Part shown: piece after piece, positions 10,788 through 44,886 of the stretch | Position numbering within the stretch: the stretch's first letter is position 1 | How the letters are laid out: the number at the start of each line of letters is the position of its first letter | From: Plakobranchus ocellatus | Lineage: Eukaryota > Mollusca > Gastropoda > Plakobranchidae | Assembly: GCA_019648995.1 (NCBI GenBank) | Contig: BLXT01001485.1 | Location: 1,188,977-1,239,553 of the forward strand | Reading direction: 5' to 3' | DNA length: 50,577 bases | Notes under the pieces: generated by a model | The model's database searches: none | Seen by the model: only the letters and a program-made list of their open reading frames with translations | Told to the model about the DNA's origin: nothing | Program-made: the position numbers and the translations under genes

Positions 10788-13626
10788 AATTAAGCACAAG
10801 GGATTTTTTAATTTTATTATTTTTTTTTTTCAAGATTCATTAGTGCTTTTATGCCCCGACTTCGTGAGATGGCAGATATAGTTTAAAATAGAATAACAAG
10901 ACTTGATAAAGCCGATTTAAATTTACACATATGAAGGAAATATTCCTTTTGACCTGAAAAACTCGTTAACTTTTAAGGACCATGTCACAAGTTTATCTTG
11001 GTCATTACAAGATGGTTCACAGAAGTACATACATCTACTATTGATCCAATATTGTGCTTTGTTTTGCTAACGAAGCCTGCCCTTATACCTAGGTTGGACG
11101 CGCAAACATTGTAGCACAGTCTAAAAGTTAGTACCAATAATAGTCTACAGTAGTCTGTATTGTTTTGGTTTGCTTTGCTCCAGCAGGAAATTGAGGACTG
11201 GGAGAGCAGGTTGGTAGCAATGCAGCCAGTGATGTTGCATAAGTGTGTACTTAATAAAAAGGAAGCAGAAGTAAGCTAGCCAAGGGCCAGTCTAGATCTA
11301 ACCCTAGTTTACATCATTTCATCTTGAGCAGCAAGGCTTGTTTGCGTGTGCATGGCTGAAAAACTTGACTTCTGTTTCTAAGCGGCAACTAAAGATGTTG
11401 GGAGTTGGTATAAAACAAATTCTACTCAATATGTAAAGAAGAGAAAATTGGTTTTGGGAAAGTTTCCATTTATAAAAAACTTATTTTAAGCAGACTCTAC
11501 TTGAATAGAAGATTTCATGATGGCTCAGATTCAGAAAAACTAAAATCTGTTTTTTCAAAGGATGGACAGACATTCATAAAACCCATCTGGATCTAATTCC
11601 AGCCAAATTTTACTGGTTTTCTATACACAGGAACTAAATCTACTTAATAAATAAGCCTATTATAAACTTGTAAAGGCTTTCAAAAGTCAACTGCCTAGCA
11701 AATTGCAAGTCACTATGAACTCATCAAATAAGTGAATTCCTGACATTAGTAACAAGTAAAATATTCAATATTGAAAAGTATATCACAAGGTTGAATTTAT
11801 GTCAAGATTTTATGTTTCTATAAAATCATCTGCTTCTAACTCATTGACTGCAAAATATGACTCATTAGCAATGAGCAATTATGTACTTTTTACTTGTATT
11901 CATCTTCATAACCAAGAAATACATACTGAGCCAGAGAAAATTGAAAAGTTGATATTTTTACAGCCTATCTCAATCGCTACAATAAATTTGTAGGCTTTTT
12001 TATCTTCTCTCCCCCTGAAATTTTAAGTATCTCTATTTTCTTTTTTTTTTGATGAATCCAAGAACAGTATAAAACTTTACAGGACATAACTGATCACACT
12101 TGAATTTTTCACAAAAAGATTAAAAATAATCAAAGACGAGACAGTGTCGACGCAAAGTAAAATCAAAGAAGTGACTGTTGTATTTTTTTTACCAGCATCC
12201 ACATGAGTCAAAACATAACCCCTTTGGGGGTTAGGCATACATTGATATAAATAACACACACTTCTTATCTACATGACAAACATGTAAGTCACACAGAAAG
12301 ATGCATCAGAGATGCGTAATTAGACATCAGGTTTCTAGATTTGTTGAACCAAGAATTTGAAGGGTTTAACTTTGTACAAGACAGAAGATGTTTGGTAAAA
12401 TTGCACTATCACGCCTCACAAAATGAAGATTCTAGAACTGTGCATGAACTGGCCAATCGTGAATATCTCAATACTTATTTGCGATGATATAACTGGCTGC
12501 TCTGGATTCAGCATGTAAAGTTCTTTTATCAGTGACCATTATTTGAAGAATTCTTCAATGGTGTAACACAGCAATAATATGGATATTCTTTTCAGACTAG
12601 AAAACACAGTCGTTATCTCACTTGAGTATTTCCTGCAGCCCCAAGTTTGGCTTTCTTTTTGTTTTTTTTCCTGCCAACTAATATCATCATTTGTGTAAAT
12701 CAATCATCTTATAAAATAGCCACGCAGCCCTATGTGGGCAGCTTTTTAAAATTGCAATGTCCAAATCTCATTTTAAGAATTGATCTTTTCAATTTCTCAC
12801 TGATAGCTTGGAAATGCCACCAGATTTCAAAGGACAAAAAAAAAAATTCAAGGGCTTTAGCACTCATAAGTCAAAAGTTAGATGAAAAATAACATTCTAA
12901 TGAAGGTAAAATACAAGGGCAAGCTAGGAATGCAATTTGGGATAATGTAGGTACAATCCAAATTCTAAGCCAAAAAGCATGAAAATTTTTAATTTGTCAT
13001 GATAGTAGTAGGCATCTCTGAATGCATTTTTGAAATCTATTGTCATACTGGCTTCAACCTGAGTCTTGACAAGTTAAATTGACGTAAGTTTGTGTGAAAA
13101 ACATTTACATTATCAAATGAAAACAGAAATGGTAGAAATTGAACAATCATAAAATCATAATTCACACATTATTAGTACAATGTACTACTTAATACTCACT
13201 TGCAAGCAAAATACCAGCTTAGTGGTTTCTACGTTTGATCTGAATTTGTTTTTCTTTTTTTTTAGAATGGCATGTGTGCATGAGCAAGTGGTTATGGGGG
13301 GAGAAACAAAAAGAAAGACCATAAGACCAAAGCTAAAGGAATAATGTACTCCTGGTTTTAGAGCTGATCTGTTCACCTAAATCTACAATTAAGAGACAAC
13401 AGACTGCCACTTAAGTAGGCCATAAGTAAAAAAAAAAATGGCAGTTCTGAGTTGTCAATGCAACCTGATTCTCTACTTTGTGGTCTATCATGCCTCACAC
13501 TGGCACATCAATTGCGACAAAATTAACAAAGTTATTTGACAAAATTCATACTACATCTGGTCTATTATAGCTGAAGTATCATCTACCAAAAAAATTTTCC
13601 CTTAAAAAAAAAACAAGCGAAAAAAC

Positions 13627-13641
13627 GGGGGGAGGGGGGGG
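13627..13641 (+). repeat. G-rich tract
   Basis: A run of G interrupted by single A residues on an otherwise AT-rich background, following an A-rich run. It could fold as a G-quadruplex on the plus strand; no function is visible. Confidence 0.5.
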
Positions 13642-13831
13642 AGAAGAGATCCACCTTTAAATTAGAAGGTCCACAAGTTTTAAAGGTATGCTTTGATGGA
13701 TAATGAGCACCACAACCAAAAATATACAAGCCATATCAGTGTCTGAAAAGAAAGCGTGAAATTCTAAGCATTTTTACCCTTCCTGCCATTATAACGCCCA
13801 ACTTTTTGACAATCAAGAAAAAAGGAATTAA

Positions 13832-14464
13832 TTAACTCTTAATTTACCAGGCCCCTCTAGAATAGGAGCATAACTCTTTAATATTGGTTTTTAAAAATTC
13901 TAAAAATCACCATATTTTGGAGAATTGAACAAGCTTTCTTCTCATATATAACAATTAACATGTTATGCTTTTATATCAAGAAATTGTGGGAAAAAAATAG
14001 TAAAAAATGACCACCCCTATCAGACTGTGCCTCCAAATCTGGGTCCAAACCCAACTCTAGATCTAGGTTTAGATCTAGAGTGCCATTGTTCCAATCTTCA
14101 AATGTCTACCCCTCTATCATCATTACTCATATTACTTTCATTGTCTATATCTCCTTATTCCTCATCAAAAGTGTTATCTACTTCTTCATTTTTGGGTCTG
14201 GACGGACAAGCTGGCTTAAGAAATTGAAAGCCATTTTATAAAAAAATCGCTGTACCACTTCTATTCAACTGATTCTCATGCAGTAAAGAACAAACGAAGT
14301 AAAACTATCAAACTGCCGATAGAGCTCTCTTGCATTAGAAACTATAAGGATAAATAGGCTCTGTGCCGTACAGAAAAAGTGCATGCTAAATGCAAATATT
14401 AGCGGGCGATTTGGTAAAACTCGAGTACGGGTGATACCAGGCGATATGGTAAATTAAGAGTTAA
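13832..14464. mobile_element. TTAA-bounded inverted-repeat element, possibly piggyBac-like and non-autonomous
   Basis: A perfect 19-bp inverted repeat, ATTAACTCTTAATTTACCA at 13831-13849 and its reverse complement at 14447-14465, encloses about 630 bp and places TTAA at both ends. A subterminal GCGATNTGGTAAA repeat occurs twice near the right end (14405-14453). The middle, read on the minus strand around 14100-14220, is rich in Asp/Glu codons but broken by stops, resembling the acidic N-terminus of piggyBac-type transposases. The family assignment is an inference. Confidence 0.45.
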
Positions 14465-14708
14465 TAAAATGCCCATTCAAAGTTTCATTGAAATTTATCT
14501 CGAAATAGAAATGTCTAAATCCTGATAGCTAAAAAACCTATTTTGCAAAAACAAATTGGTGGCAAAATTTCAGCTCATTCACATCACATTTCCTGTAGAC
14601 AGAAACAAAAAGTGGCTCTCTCTCTCTCTTAAATACCAATCTTAAGTGGTTGTTGAAAGCTTAATACAATAACAAAGGGCACAGTAAGAAAGCACACTAG
14701 TCCTCCTA

Positions 14709-32473
<17,765 letters not shown>

Positions 32474-32600
32474 TTTCTCTACACGTGCAAACTAAAATGC
32501 ATGACGATTTGAAGATCGTGCCGAAGCGAAACAGTCAGAGACAGTTTGACCTCAATGTGGGTGTATGACCTATGACCTGTTCGTGCTTATTACTAGAGTT
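32474..32600 (-). promoter_or_regulatory. KARS1: KARS1 5' UTR/promoter with a perfect DR1 and an E-box
   Basis: Immediately upstream of the KARS1 ATG. CACGTG, a palindromic E-box, is at 32482-32487. AGGTCA-T-AGGTCA (minus strand, 32566-32578) is an exact DR1, the preferred site of RXR, HNF4 and COUP-TF type nuclear receptors, and a further TGACCT half-site is near 32547. No TATA box is evident. Function is inferred from motif identity only. Confidence 0.5.
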
Positions 32601-33804
32601 CGTCACGCATTGGTGTCCTTTTGATTAACCCATTCACAACAATGTGATCTCATGTTTGAGCTAGCAAGAGAGAGTCCCTGCAGAGCTCAGGGCGAGTTCG
32701 CTTGCCACTGTGTCCCCAATGCCACGTAGACCGGGGGATTCAAGGCCGTCAATTTCAACCTCACAGTTTGGTGCCTAAAAGAGAAAGAAGAATAGTGGTG
32801 GCAGTGACTGGCCCAAAGAAAATAGAAGCGATAAATTATAAAAGGTATTCGTGCGGCTCTATAAAGTCCCTTAAATCGGCTTCTCAAAAGAGAGACTTGG
32901 TTCAATCGGAAACGTAATGCATATATCGAGAAGAAGAGAATAATCTGTTTTAATTTTCGTTGAGAGGAGACAAGCATAATCTTTGTATAGTAAAACGAGA
33001 TTTGAGTAAAAACAGTAATAGAAGAGGATGAAAATATGCTACGTTGACTTAGAGTAGGATTAAAAAAGGCCTAGATTAAGCTGTAAGGCTGAGAAAGCTA
33101 ATACTTCTACTTTCTAGTTCTGCAGACATCTTTTCAAACATTTTTAACCCGATGGGCAGTGTTTTTCAGCGTTAACCCCCCCTACCCCCAGAAGCTGAGG
33201 AATATTTGCAATTTGCGAGTGAAAATGTGGCACTAAAGTAATACATAATCAATATCCACAGGTACATAACTTTTGCAGGGGAGGGTCCCTTAACACCAAG
33301 CGTTATACAGGCAGAGCTAAACTAGCTCTCCCTCTTTTGGGTTCAAAGGAAGACAATTTGCCTTGACGAGCACCATTGCCTATTGCGATTGCAATTTCCG
33401 ATCATACGAAAAAAAAATTTAAGTTTTAAATTACGGAAAAAAATAACAGCAAACGAAACATCTTTTAATTTCTTTTAAACAAGGCATTTCTTTTAAGGAA
33501 ATAATAAGTCGGGTTGAGATTTAGCTTCCTTTTTTTTCTTTCCTTAGAGTAGTGTAGGCACAGTATATATATGAACATTTTGCTAAGACTTTCTTAAATC
33601 TCTGTTACAAGAGTAACAATACCGTTGCGCTGACAAGGAAAGAGACGTGAACTTAAAGATAATAATTATAATCATAATTTTAAAGTTCACCCTGCCTAAA
33701 ACCGTGAACAAAAATGAAATACTGTAAAACAAAACAAAATATGAACCAGAGAGAATTGTTTATTACGAAACTGATGCCAGCCAGCTCTCTCTTGTTTTCC
33801 TCAC

Positions 33805-33805
33805 C

Positions 33806-33870
<65 letters not shown>
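33805..33870. repeat. (CT)n/(TTTC)n microsatellite
   Basis: Pyrimidine tract of CT dinucleotides interrupted by four TTTC units. It accounts for the low-complexity Arg-Glu frame on the opposite strand. Confidence 0.95.
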
Positions 33871-33874
<4 letters not shown>

Positions 33875-34777
33875 GTGACACCGTCAGCGTTTTTTTTTTT
33901 TCGAATTCCAGAGAGATGGAGACAGGTTGGAGACAAGAGAAAAACAAAGAAAGGAGCAATGTAAGTAAAGGGCTTTTTTTATGGGACATCCTGAGATCAA
34001 AAGAAACACATGGGCTGAGAGTCAGGACCACCGATGTTGACAACGGACATGGCAATTAAAAGAGTGTTTGCATCGTAGTGCATCGTGATTCACTAATGGC
34101 TCGAACAAACAGGATACATCCTCTACAGTTAGGCTTACCTGAATTGCGGGGACCTGATTTTTTTTTTAAAAAGCAAACCGATTATTGCGTCTTTTTCAAA
34201 AGTTTCTTATCGGATTAAACTGCAGCTGTTTCATGCAGAAAGTGCCACTTGCCCTTCTTTTATTCCCACTTCCTCAAACACCATGATTTTGCACACCTCG
34301 ACGGCAGACATTTTAATTTCCAGTGCTAATACCTCTATGGTTTCTATGATCCACACAGTAGGCCCTATTCACACTTTCCCCAAAGGATCTAATCTAACGT
34401 TACTACATGGATCTTGATAGATAAGGTTTAGATCCTCTCACTCATGAATGCGAATTCCAGATTGAACGATAAAAAGCATCACAAGCAGTCAAGGGCCAAG
34501 GTGGCCACCTTAACGGCATAGAGAGCGGTCAGTAGATTCTAGATCCAAGCTCGAATTATTGTTGATATTTGTTGATCTAAATTTAGATCTAGACTAGATC
34601 TACATTTTTCAATCTTCCTGTCGGCAGTTGCTGAAATTGCCTTTATTTCATCATTATAATGGAGATATGGCTATACCAATTCTAAGAGTGCATAATCGGA
34701 AGTCTTTCCAATGAATTCGCTGAACCGCTTTGTTTTCCCCTTGTCACTGTCAGTTCCTAATATGTCTTCTTAACTTT

Positions 34778-34989
34778 TAGATCTAGTCTACTCTTGTACA
34801 ACTCTTTCACAATGCATAGGCCTACACCAATTCGGGGTACCATTTACCTTTCCATTATACCAAAAAACACCTCAGAAGATTAATGTAAGAACGTTGGTTA
34901 TCTTTTAAACAAACAAATTCACAGTTGCTTTATTATTAAAAAAATAATGATCCTCCATCTTGATTTTTCTCCCTAACTAAGTGAGATGA
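34778..34989. repeat. Direct repeat copy 1, left of the assembly gap
   Basis: Begins TAGATCTAGTCTACTCTTGT and runs into the N gap. It matches 35380-35758 with few substitutions but lacks a 160-base segment present in copy 2; the breakpoint is at CCTCAG (34870-34875). Confidence 0.9.
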
Positions 34990-35371
34990 NNNNNNNNNNN
35001 NNNNNNNNNNNNNNNNNNNNNNNNNNNNNNNNNNNNNNNNNNNNNNNNNNNNNNNNNNNNNNNNNNNNNNNNNNNNNNNNNNNNNNNNNNNNNNNNNNNN
35101 NNNNNNNNNNNNNNNNNNNNNNNNNNNNNNNNNNNNNNNNNNNNNNNNNNNNNNNNNNNNNNNNNNNNNNNNNNNNNNNNNNNNNNNNNNNNNNNNNNNN
35201 NNNNNNNNNNNNNNNNNNNNNNNNNNNNNNNNNNNNNNNNNNNNNNNNNNNNNNNNNNNNNNNNNNNNNNNNNNNNNNNNNNNNNNNNNNNNNNNNNNNN
35301 NNNNNNNNNNNNNNNNNNNNNNNNNNNNNNNNNNNNNNNNNNNNNNNNNNNNNNNNNNNNNNNNNNNNNNN
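34990..35371. other. Assembly gap (382 N)
   Basis: Unresolved bases. The gap sits exactly between two copies of one sequence, which suggests a repeat- or haplotype-caused break. Confidence 0.99.
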
Positions 35372-35379
35372 TTCTAGAT

Positions 35380-35758
35380 TAGATCTAGTCTACTCTTGTA
35401 CAACTCTTTCACAATGCATAGGCCTACACCAATTCGGAGTACCATTTACCCTTCCATTATACCAAAAAACACCTCAGGGTTGAAAAAGATTTGAAAAGAT
35501 CACCTCTTTTTACTCCACCTGTAGATCTATGTCTTACATCATTAGAATCATATGATATGATAGATAATGACTGTAATTTGACGCCATACATACCATTTTC
35601 CCCCTTATAAGTACATACTTCAAACATCAGCCCTCAGAAGATTAATGTAAGAACATTGGTTATCTTTTAAACAAACAAATTCACAGTTGCTTTATTATTA
35701 AAAAATTTACCCTTTTCTTATGATCCTCCATCTTGATTTTTCTCCCTAAGTGAGATGA
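35380..35758. repeat. Direct repeat copy 2, right of the assembly gap
   Basis: Same sequence as 34778-34989 plus a 160-base insert (35478-35637) bracketed by CCTCAG at 35472-35477 and 35632-35637, and a second difference of about 16 bases near 35705. Noncoding. Confidence 0.9.
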
Positions 35759-36072
35759 CAAGTCTACAACTGGATCTAGAATCTAGATCAGTATCAGGTG
35801 CTCATAGTATAGGAGCCTACCAGTCACACATGGGTCAGGCTTGGCAATTACTGTGAAGCACTTGGCAAAATTTACACTTTCTGCAAATTTCTCCCACACT
35901 TGGAATCCCAAATCTCAGTGATATTGATTGATGTACTCTAAAGAAACGAACCTGTGAAGAAGAGCATTGATGGACTATGCAAAATCTATCAGACTATGTT
36001 CTAGTTTTGCTCAGTCACTGTCACTCTAAGAAGTCTTAGCCTAATTGGTGGACATGGCAAACAAAAACAAAG

Positions 36073-36092
36073 ACACACACACACACACACAA
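36073..36092. repeat. (CA)n microsatellite
   Basis: Short ACACAC tract in intergenic sequence. Confidence 0.8.
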
Positions 36093-37337
36093 AGCTCAGG
36101 CTAGTAGCACTGACCAAAATCTTCACAGCGATTAGTATTTTAATAGTAAAATTTCATCATAAGTTCCAAAAATCTTCACTTTTAACCAGTTTAGACTCAA
36201 GCCTAAACCCACACATAAAGTTGCTCAAGATCCCACCAATCAGGTCTAAAAATTTGCCTTAGTAAAGACAAAAGGCATAAAGATGAAGGCATTCTCATTT
36301 TAAAAAATCCATTAAATTTTTATTTTCTCCCCCTTACAAAAAAGGGGAACAAATTTCCATTAAAAAGAAGATTGTTAACTCCATGTGTTTGATAATTGTT
36401 TGGAATAACTACAGAGAAAATTTAGTAAATCCTTAATTTAAATTTCAATGTGCTTGTGTTTGGAACTCATCACAGTTTTCCCAATGCTATTGAGTAATCC
36501 ATGGTGAACTGTGTGTTGTAGGTGTTTGGCTCTAACTGTATGAGTGTGAATAAAATCATTTGAAATTTGAAAATCATCCAGGTATCTACAAAGATCTTGG
36601 AAAGATTTCAGGTCATGCACACAAAGTGATATATTCCAATGATAATGACAAAATGAAGGTGATTTCAGTCAACTGTTGACAATATTTAAACAATTTACCA
36701 ACATTAACCAAAAATTTAAAATCATTTCGACAATCGACAAAAAGAATGACATCTTTTACATTTTGGGGCAAAAAATTAATCACCTTGGACCACCATGTTG
36801 GATTTAATCATATGGCAGGCGAGTTTTAGTTGATCAGATCCAATTCAGCAATCAATTTAGAAATTAATGCAAGTGATCTAAAAAAAATTATGTTTTATTT
36901 TCACATTATTGAATGTTTATAAAGTGATATCTCAAGTTGGCCAGCAGTCTAGCTTACATCATATTTATTTTTCTTGTGTGTACATTGGAATTCATGCCAA
37001 GATCTTGATTTGGTCCAGAGCATATTTGATTTTAAGTTTTCAGGGATGTAAATTGCTCAGATTTTCTGACCACAATAACTGTTTTTGTGATTTTTAATTT
37101 CCTTTATTATTATCATAATTAGTCCAGTTCAGTCACTGTCAAAATCAATGTATCATAGGCCTAATGCACATATAAAAAATTATAAGTATTAAAGATAGTA
37201 GTCGTAGTCTATTCAACTGTCAGAACTTTCAGAGAAGATTTTCGGAAAACGGAAGGAATGAATAGGTCTGTAAATTCCTAGAGGTTCAGAGAAAGATCTC
37301 AGACGCTAATTTAACAACTTTTTAGTTGCCCACCCTG

Positions 37338-37368
37338 AGCACCGGAAGTGAGCTTACTTACGTGACTT
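37338..37368 (+). promoter_or_regulatory. TMEM208: ETS-type motif in the probable TMEM208 promoter
   Basis: ACCGGAAGTG is a consensus ETS/GABP site, followed 8 bases later by TACGTGAC, a CRE/E-box-like motif. Such pairs are typical of TATA-less housekeeping promoters. It lies about 450 bases upstream of the first coding ATG, so a 5' UTR intron (for example donor CCTG|GTAGAT near 37388) is possible. Confidence 0.4.
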
Positions 37369-37803
37369 GAATGGAATTGAGAGCCTGGTAGATAATGCTA
37401 GGCTCGAATAGGCTCTGGTCTATCTGTAGGAAGTTCTAAACAATTGGAATAAAATGTTTTACTATGACAATATAGATATTTTTATATTAGAGAGGGGATT
37501 TTCAGATTGCTCTTTAATCCACCATAAAGCATGCTTAAGAGAGGCAAGTTATTGAGCTGTAAATATGTTGTTTAGTTCATTTGAAAATGTTATTTAAAAA
37601 TATCCCTGAGTTTTCAATTTACACAAAATGAATTCAAAGATTATGATAAATTGATTAGAAAGATATGGTAAATATTAATTTTCATTTTTTTTTTGTACTG
37701 TTTTTCCTTTAAAAGACCAGTTTGACTGTAGATAATACAGTTAGAGACATCTGCAAATCTGTAATCATCAGTGCTTGAAACAAGAGTGTTACCTCACAAA
37801 AGC

Positions 37804-41852
<4,049 letters not shown>

Positions 41853-42612
41853 TAGGGGAAAAATTGCATTGAAGTGAAATATTTTGCCAATTTTCAAAAT
41901 GAGTGAAAGCTGTGGAAGAATTAGGCTGAGTTCATTTTAAAAGAAAATGAGTTTGATAGGTGCGGCAGTTTGGAGAAAAATGAATGAATATTCTTGATCT
42001 GTCAAAAGTGTATAAGAAATAGAAATGGAATGCCCAAGATGGGTCTGTTCAGATGAATTCGTATTTTGCCCTGATTTTAAGTCGGTGTTTGCATGCTCTT
42101 CTTATTGAAAGCATTTTTCAAGTTTTAATACTTGGATGGTTATATGGGATAGGAAAATCTTGTAATGTTCAGTAATACACAAAACATTTTTAAAAGAATT
42201 TTAGCCATTGCAAGTTTTAGTATAGCAGCTAGATCTCTCTCTCTCACTCTCTCTTTTTTACCTGCTGAAACTGAGTTCATTTTTTGCGCTGAGGCTTGTC
42301 AGAGACATTTTCCTTGACTTTTTGTTTTTTTTTATTGTAGTTATTGACAAAAATTAACAAAACTATGGTAATATATAGTGGTGGTTGAGCTAAAGTTAAC
42401 TTAGTTGCACGTGAATTAGCATTTAACAGTACTTTATCCTATAGTTATGAAATTTTGCTTTAGCTTTCCATTTTCCTAATTCCAATTGAAATTGCTTTTT
42501 ACAATACATCAAGAGTGTTCTATTCAACATGATAATATGGTGTTTCAAAAGCAAGCTGGAGGAAAAAAAAAATCTTCCATGGCTAACTTAAACGTTTCAA
42601 AATTATTCTTTT

Positions 42613-43023
42613 CAGAGCTGCCAACCTTACACTAAAAAAACGTATATTTCTTCGTCTTTTAGGCCATTGTGCACATTTACGCCAAGTTGTTGAAGTGTAC
42701 ACCTTTTTGTTAGAGGCCATTTTTCAATTATTCAAAGAGCAATTGTCAGATGAATTGCTCAAAAGGGCAAAATCAGCCACTACAGTATCTCTTCATCAGT
42801 AAAGTTCCTAATGCTCAGTATTTTGAACTTTGATTTTAGTCTATATTTATATTTGCCATCATTTCTTTCTCAGGTAGGCCTGCTGTTGTCAAAAATCATG
42901 TATTTTGTTAACGGGTAGATTTTCTAAATATATATCCGTCTATTATTATACATTTTTTATGGTAATCTTTCATATTTTTGGCTCAAATCTTACACTTCAC
43001 TACTAGAAAGGTTGGCAGTTCTG
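42613..43023. mobile_element. Non-autonomous DNA transposon with 16-bp inverted repeats
   Basis: CAGAGCTGCCAACCTT (42613-42628) and AAGGTTGGCAGTTCTG (43008-43023) are inverted repeats with one mismatch, enclosing 411 bp of noncoding sequence. CAG-type termini are common in hAT elements. No target-site duplication was obvious, so the insertion is probably old. Confidence 0.6.
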
Positions 43024-43187
43024 TCTGTAGTTGAGAGAAGTATGAAAGGCTTAAAATAGCATGTTGTTCTTTGTCCAGAGAAAAGGGAGTTCCTTGTCTA
43101 CAGCAGTGAAAAGTATTTTTCCATTAATGCAAAAATAGAAAAGTTTCTGTGAAAATTGATGATCAGTTTTTCCTTCCATGTCTGTAG

Positions 43188-43361
43188 AGAACTACTGTGG
43201 GTGTCAATCCAGATGAAGTTGAGGCTTTGCATGATGAAAAAATAGTTTGTCCAACTTATGCAACTACCTATGATCAAGACTCTATCAATATGCATTCAGT
43301 ACATCAGAAATCAACATTTAATACTGCATATTTTTTGGGTTATAAGTTAAGGTTTTTTTAA
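43188..43361 (+). CDS. Candidate terminal exon of an unrecognised gene
   Basis: Preceded by the strong acceptor-like TTCCTTCCATGTCTGTAG. Phase 0 reading gives 57 residues beginning RTTVGVNPDEVEALHDEKIV and ending in TAA, with balanced, protein-like composition in the first 40 residues. I recognise no family. It could be an alternative last exon of TMEM208 (exon 5 also ends in phase 0), part of a separate gene, or chance within the TMEM208 3' UTR. Confidence 0.3.
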   Translation, partial: RTTVGVNPDEVEALHDEKIVCPTYATTYDQDSINMHSVHQKSTFNTAYFLGYKLRFF

Positions 43362-44886
43362 AAAAATCAAGTAGCCTTAAATAAGATCTTGATTTATTGA
43401 TCTCCATAAGAAGCCTTTATCAGTATTTCAATTATAAAATGTGGTCAAAATAAGTATTTCACTGATTGAAAAAATTATTATCAAGGAGGTCTAACAGGTT
43501 CTGTCAAATCACTACACATTTGGGAATTGTTTCCATAATTTTTTTAGTTATTGAAACAATTTGTATCGATATGTGTCAAATTCCAGGTAAGGGTTGACTA
43601 TGATGTATTTGTCAAGATTTGAGATACGAGCGCATGATTTTTGGTCTTGTTTCCTTGTAAAATGTTTTCCATTTGATTAGTTCTTTATTCGCTCACATAG
43701 AAACATACTGGATTGCTGAGCAGTAACGGAATAGGAAAAAATGCCGCACAGAATAGTCATACATTTATCAGTGAGCCCTGCACATAAATATTTCATCAAT
43801 GTTGTGTGTTTCACTGTGTGCTTGTTACTGATACATACAGTATAAGTGATAAGTGCAATTTATGTGTGAGGAGGCCTTTTCAACACTCCAGCCATCTCTC
43901 AGGCTTTTCTTTTTAGAATTATCTTTGTTTTAATGGCAAGGCTATTGTTCCGTATCTCTGGCAAGTAAGTGCAGACTTCAGATGGTTGGGCTAACGTCAG
44001 TCTATCTCGGTCATTTTCAGTGCATTTCACTTAATTTTGACATCTGTTTTAATTACACTCAACATGGTGCGAAAGTTCCATCCTATTCATTTTTCTAACA
44101 ATTGACTACTCCCAAGGTGAAACTGAAAGGATTCTGAGGTGGGATACAAAGCAAAGACTCTAAATCTAAGGAATTGGCGAAGTAAAGCTTGACAAGAAAC
44201 ACTGCACAGCATGTGCCCATGGCATCGGCAATGATTATAGGCACCATTTGCCAGAACAAGATAATTATATTGCACTGTTTCTCATTCTTTGACTCTCTCT
44301 TAATTTAGCATGAACATCACATTCCCTTTAATGTTCATCTATCAGATGTGCACTGCATGCAATTTTAAGCTGCAGAAGCTGTGAGGATGAACTGATAGAA
44401 TTCATACAGTAGCAAAAGTGGGTGCAAGAATGATGGTAAAGCAGAGTCTTTAAGTAGTGATAGTCTGAGATTTGTAAGTGGCAACCCTTTCAGAACTTAA
44501 AAGCAATAATTTTGAAAACAGCAATAATTAATCATCTTAATTGTGGGCGAAACTGAACTTGATTATGCAAATTAATATACACCGCATCAATAGAATAGAT
44601 GTTGAGGGGTGGATCAACAAACGGGGACACTACCTTGTATTGTAATGTCTCAACTTTCACAAGCACAACAGATGACTATAAATCACAACAAATGAAAGAT
44701 GTTAAAAACATGATTTTTTAAATCAATTGTCACAATAGGCTACACTGTTGGTTGTGTAGTTTGTGAGGCAAGTGTTTGCAACATTGCATTGGTCCTTATT
44801 GAGTTTAAATGTATTCTTTGTCTTTTGCAAAGACATAGTATGTTAATGCAATTTGGTGTAATACTATAAGGCTTCTCTTCTTAAAG

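Larger units (their letters stand above)
6263..14708. other. Intergenic region between convergent SLCO and KARS1
   Basis: About 8.4 kb of AT-rich sequence. Reading frames are short, show no recognisable family and lack splice-supported partners. It contains a 36-bp tandem duplication (7112-7183), a small inverted-repeat element (10632-10787), a G-rich run (13627-13641) and a TTAA-bounded element (13832-14464). The unmapped KARS1 3' UTR must occupy the right end; I saw no canonical AATAAA on the minus strand here, only ATTAAA variants such as 13877-13882. Confidence 0.7.
32601..37800. other. Intergenic region between head-to-head KARS1 and TMEM208
   Basis: About 5.2 kb. Contains a CT microsatellite, the N gap with flanking duplicated sequence, scattered TCTAGATCTAG motifs and the TMEM208 promoter. 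Overlapping frames at 32687-32977 on both strands show no family resemblance or splice support. No gene recognised. Confidence 0.7.

Noticed and set aside
32687-32977. Overlapping 96- and 71-codon frames on opposite strands
   Set aside because: No family resemblance, no splice partners, and mutual overlap; upstream of KARS1 and probably a chance pair in a slightly GC-richer patch.
33648-33691. Imperfect inverted repeat GTGAACTT...AAGTTCAC
   Set aside because: Arms are too short and interrupted to separate from chance in AT-rich sequence.
33801-34055. Minus-strand 84-codon frame with an Arg-Glu repeat
   Set aside because: The RERERE tail is only the translation of the CT microsatellite.
34986-35483. 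165-codon frame across the gap
   Set aside because: Almost all of it is N; the coding appearance is an artefact.
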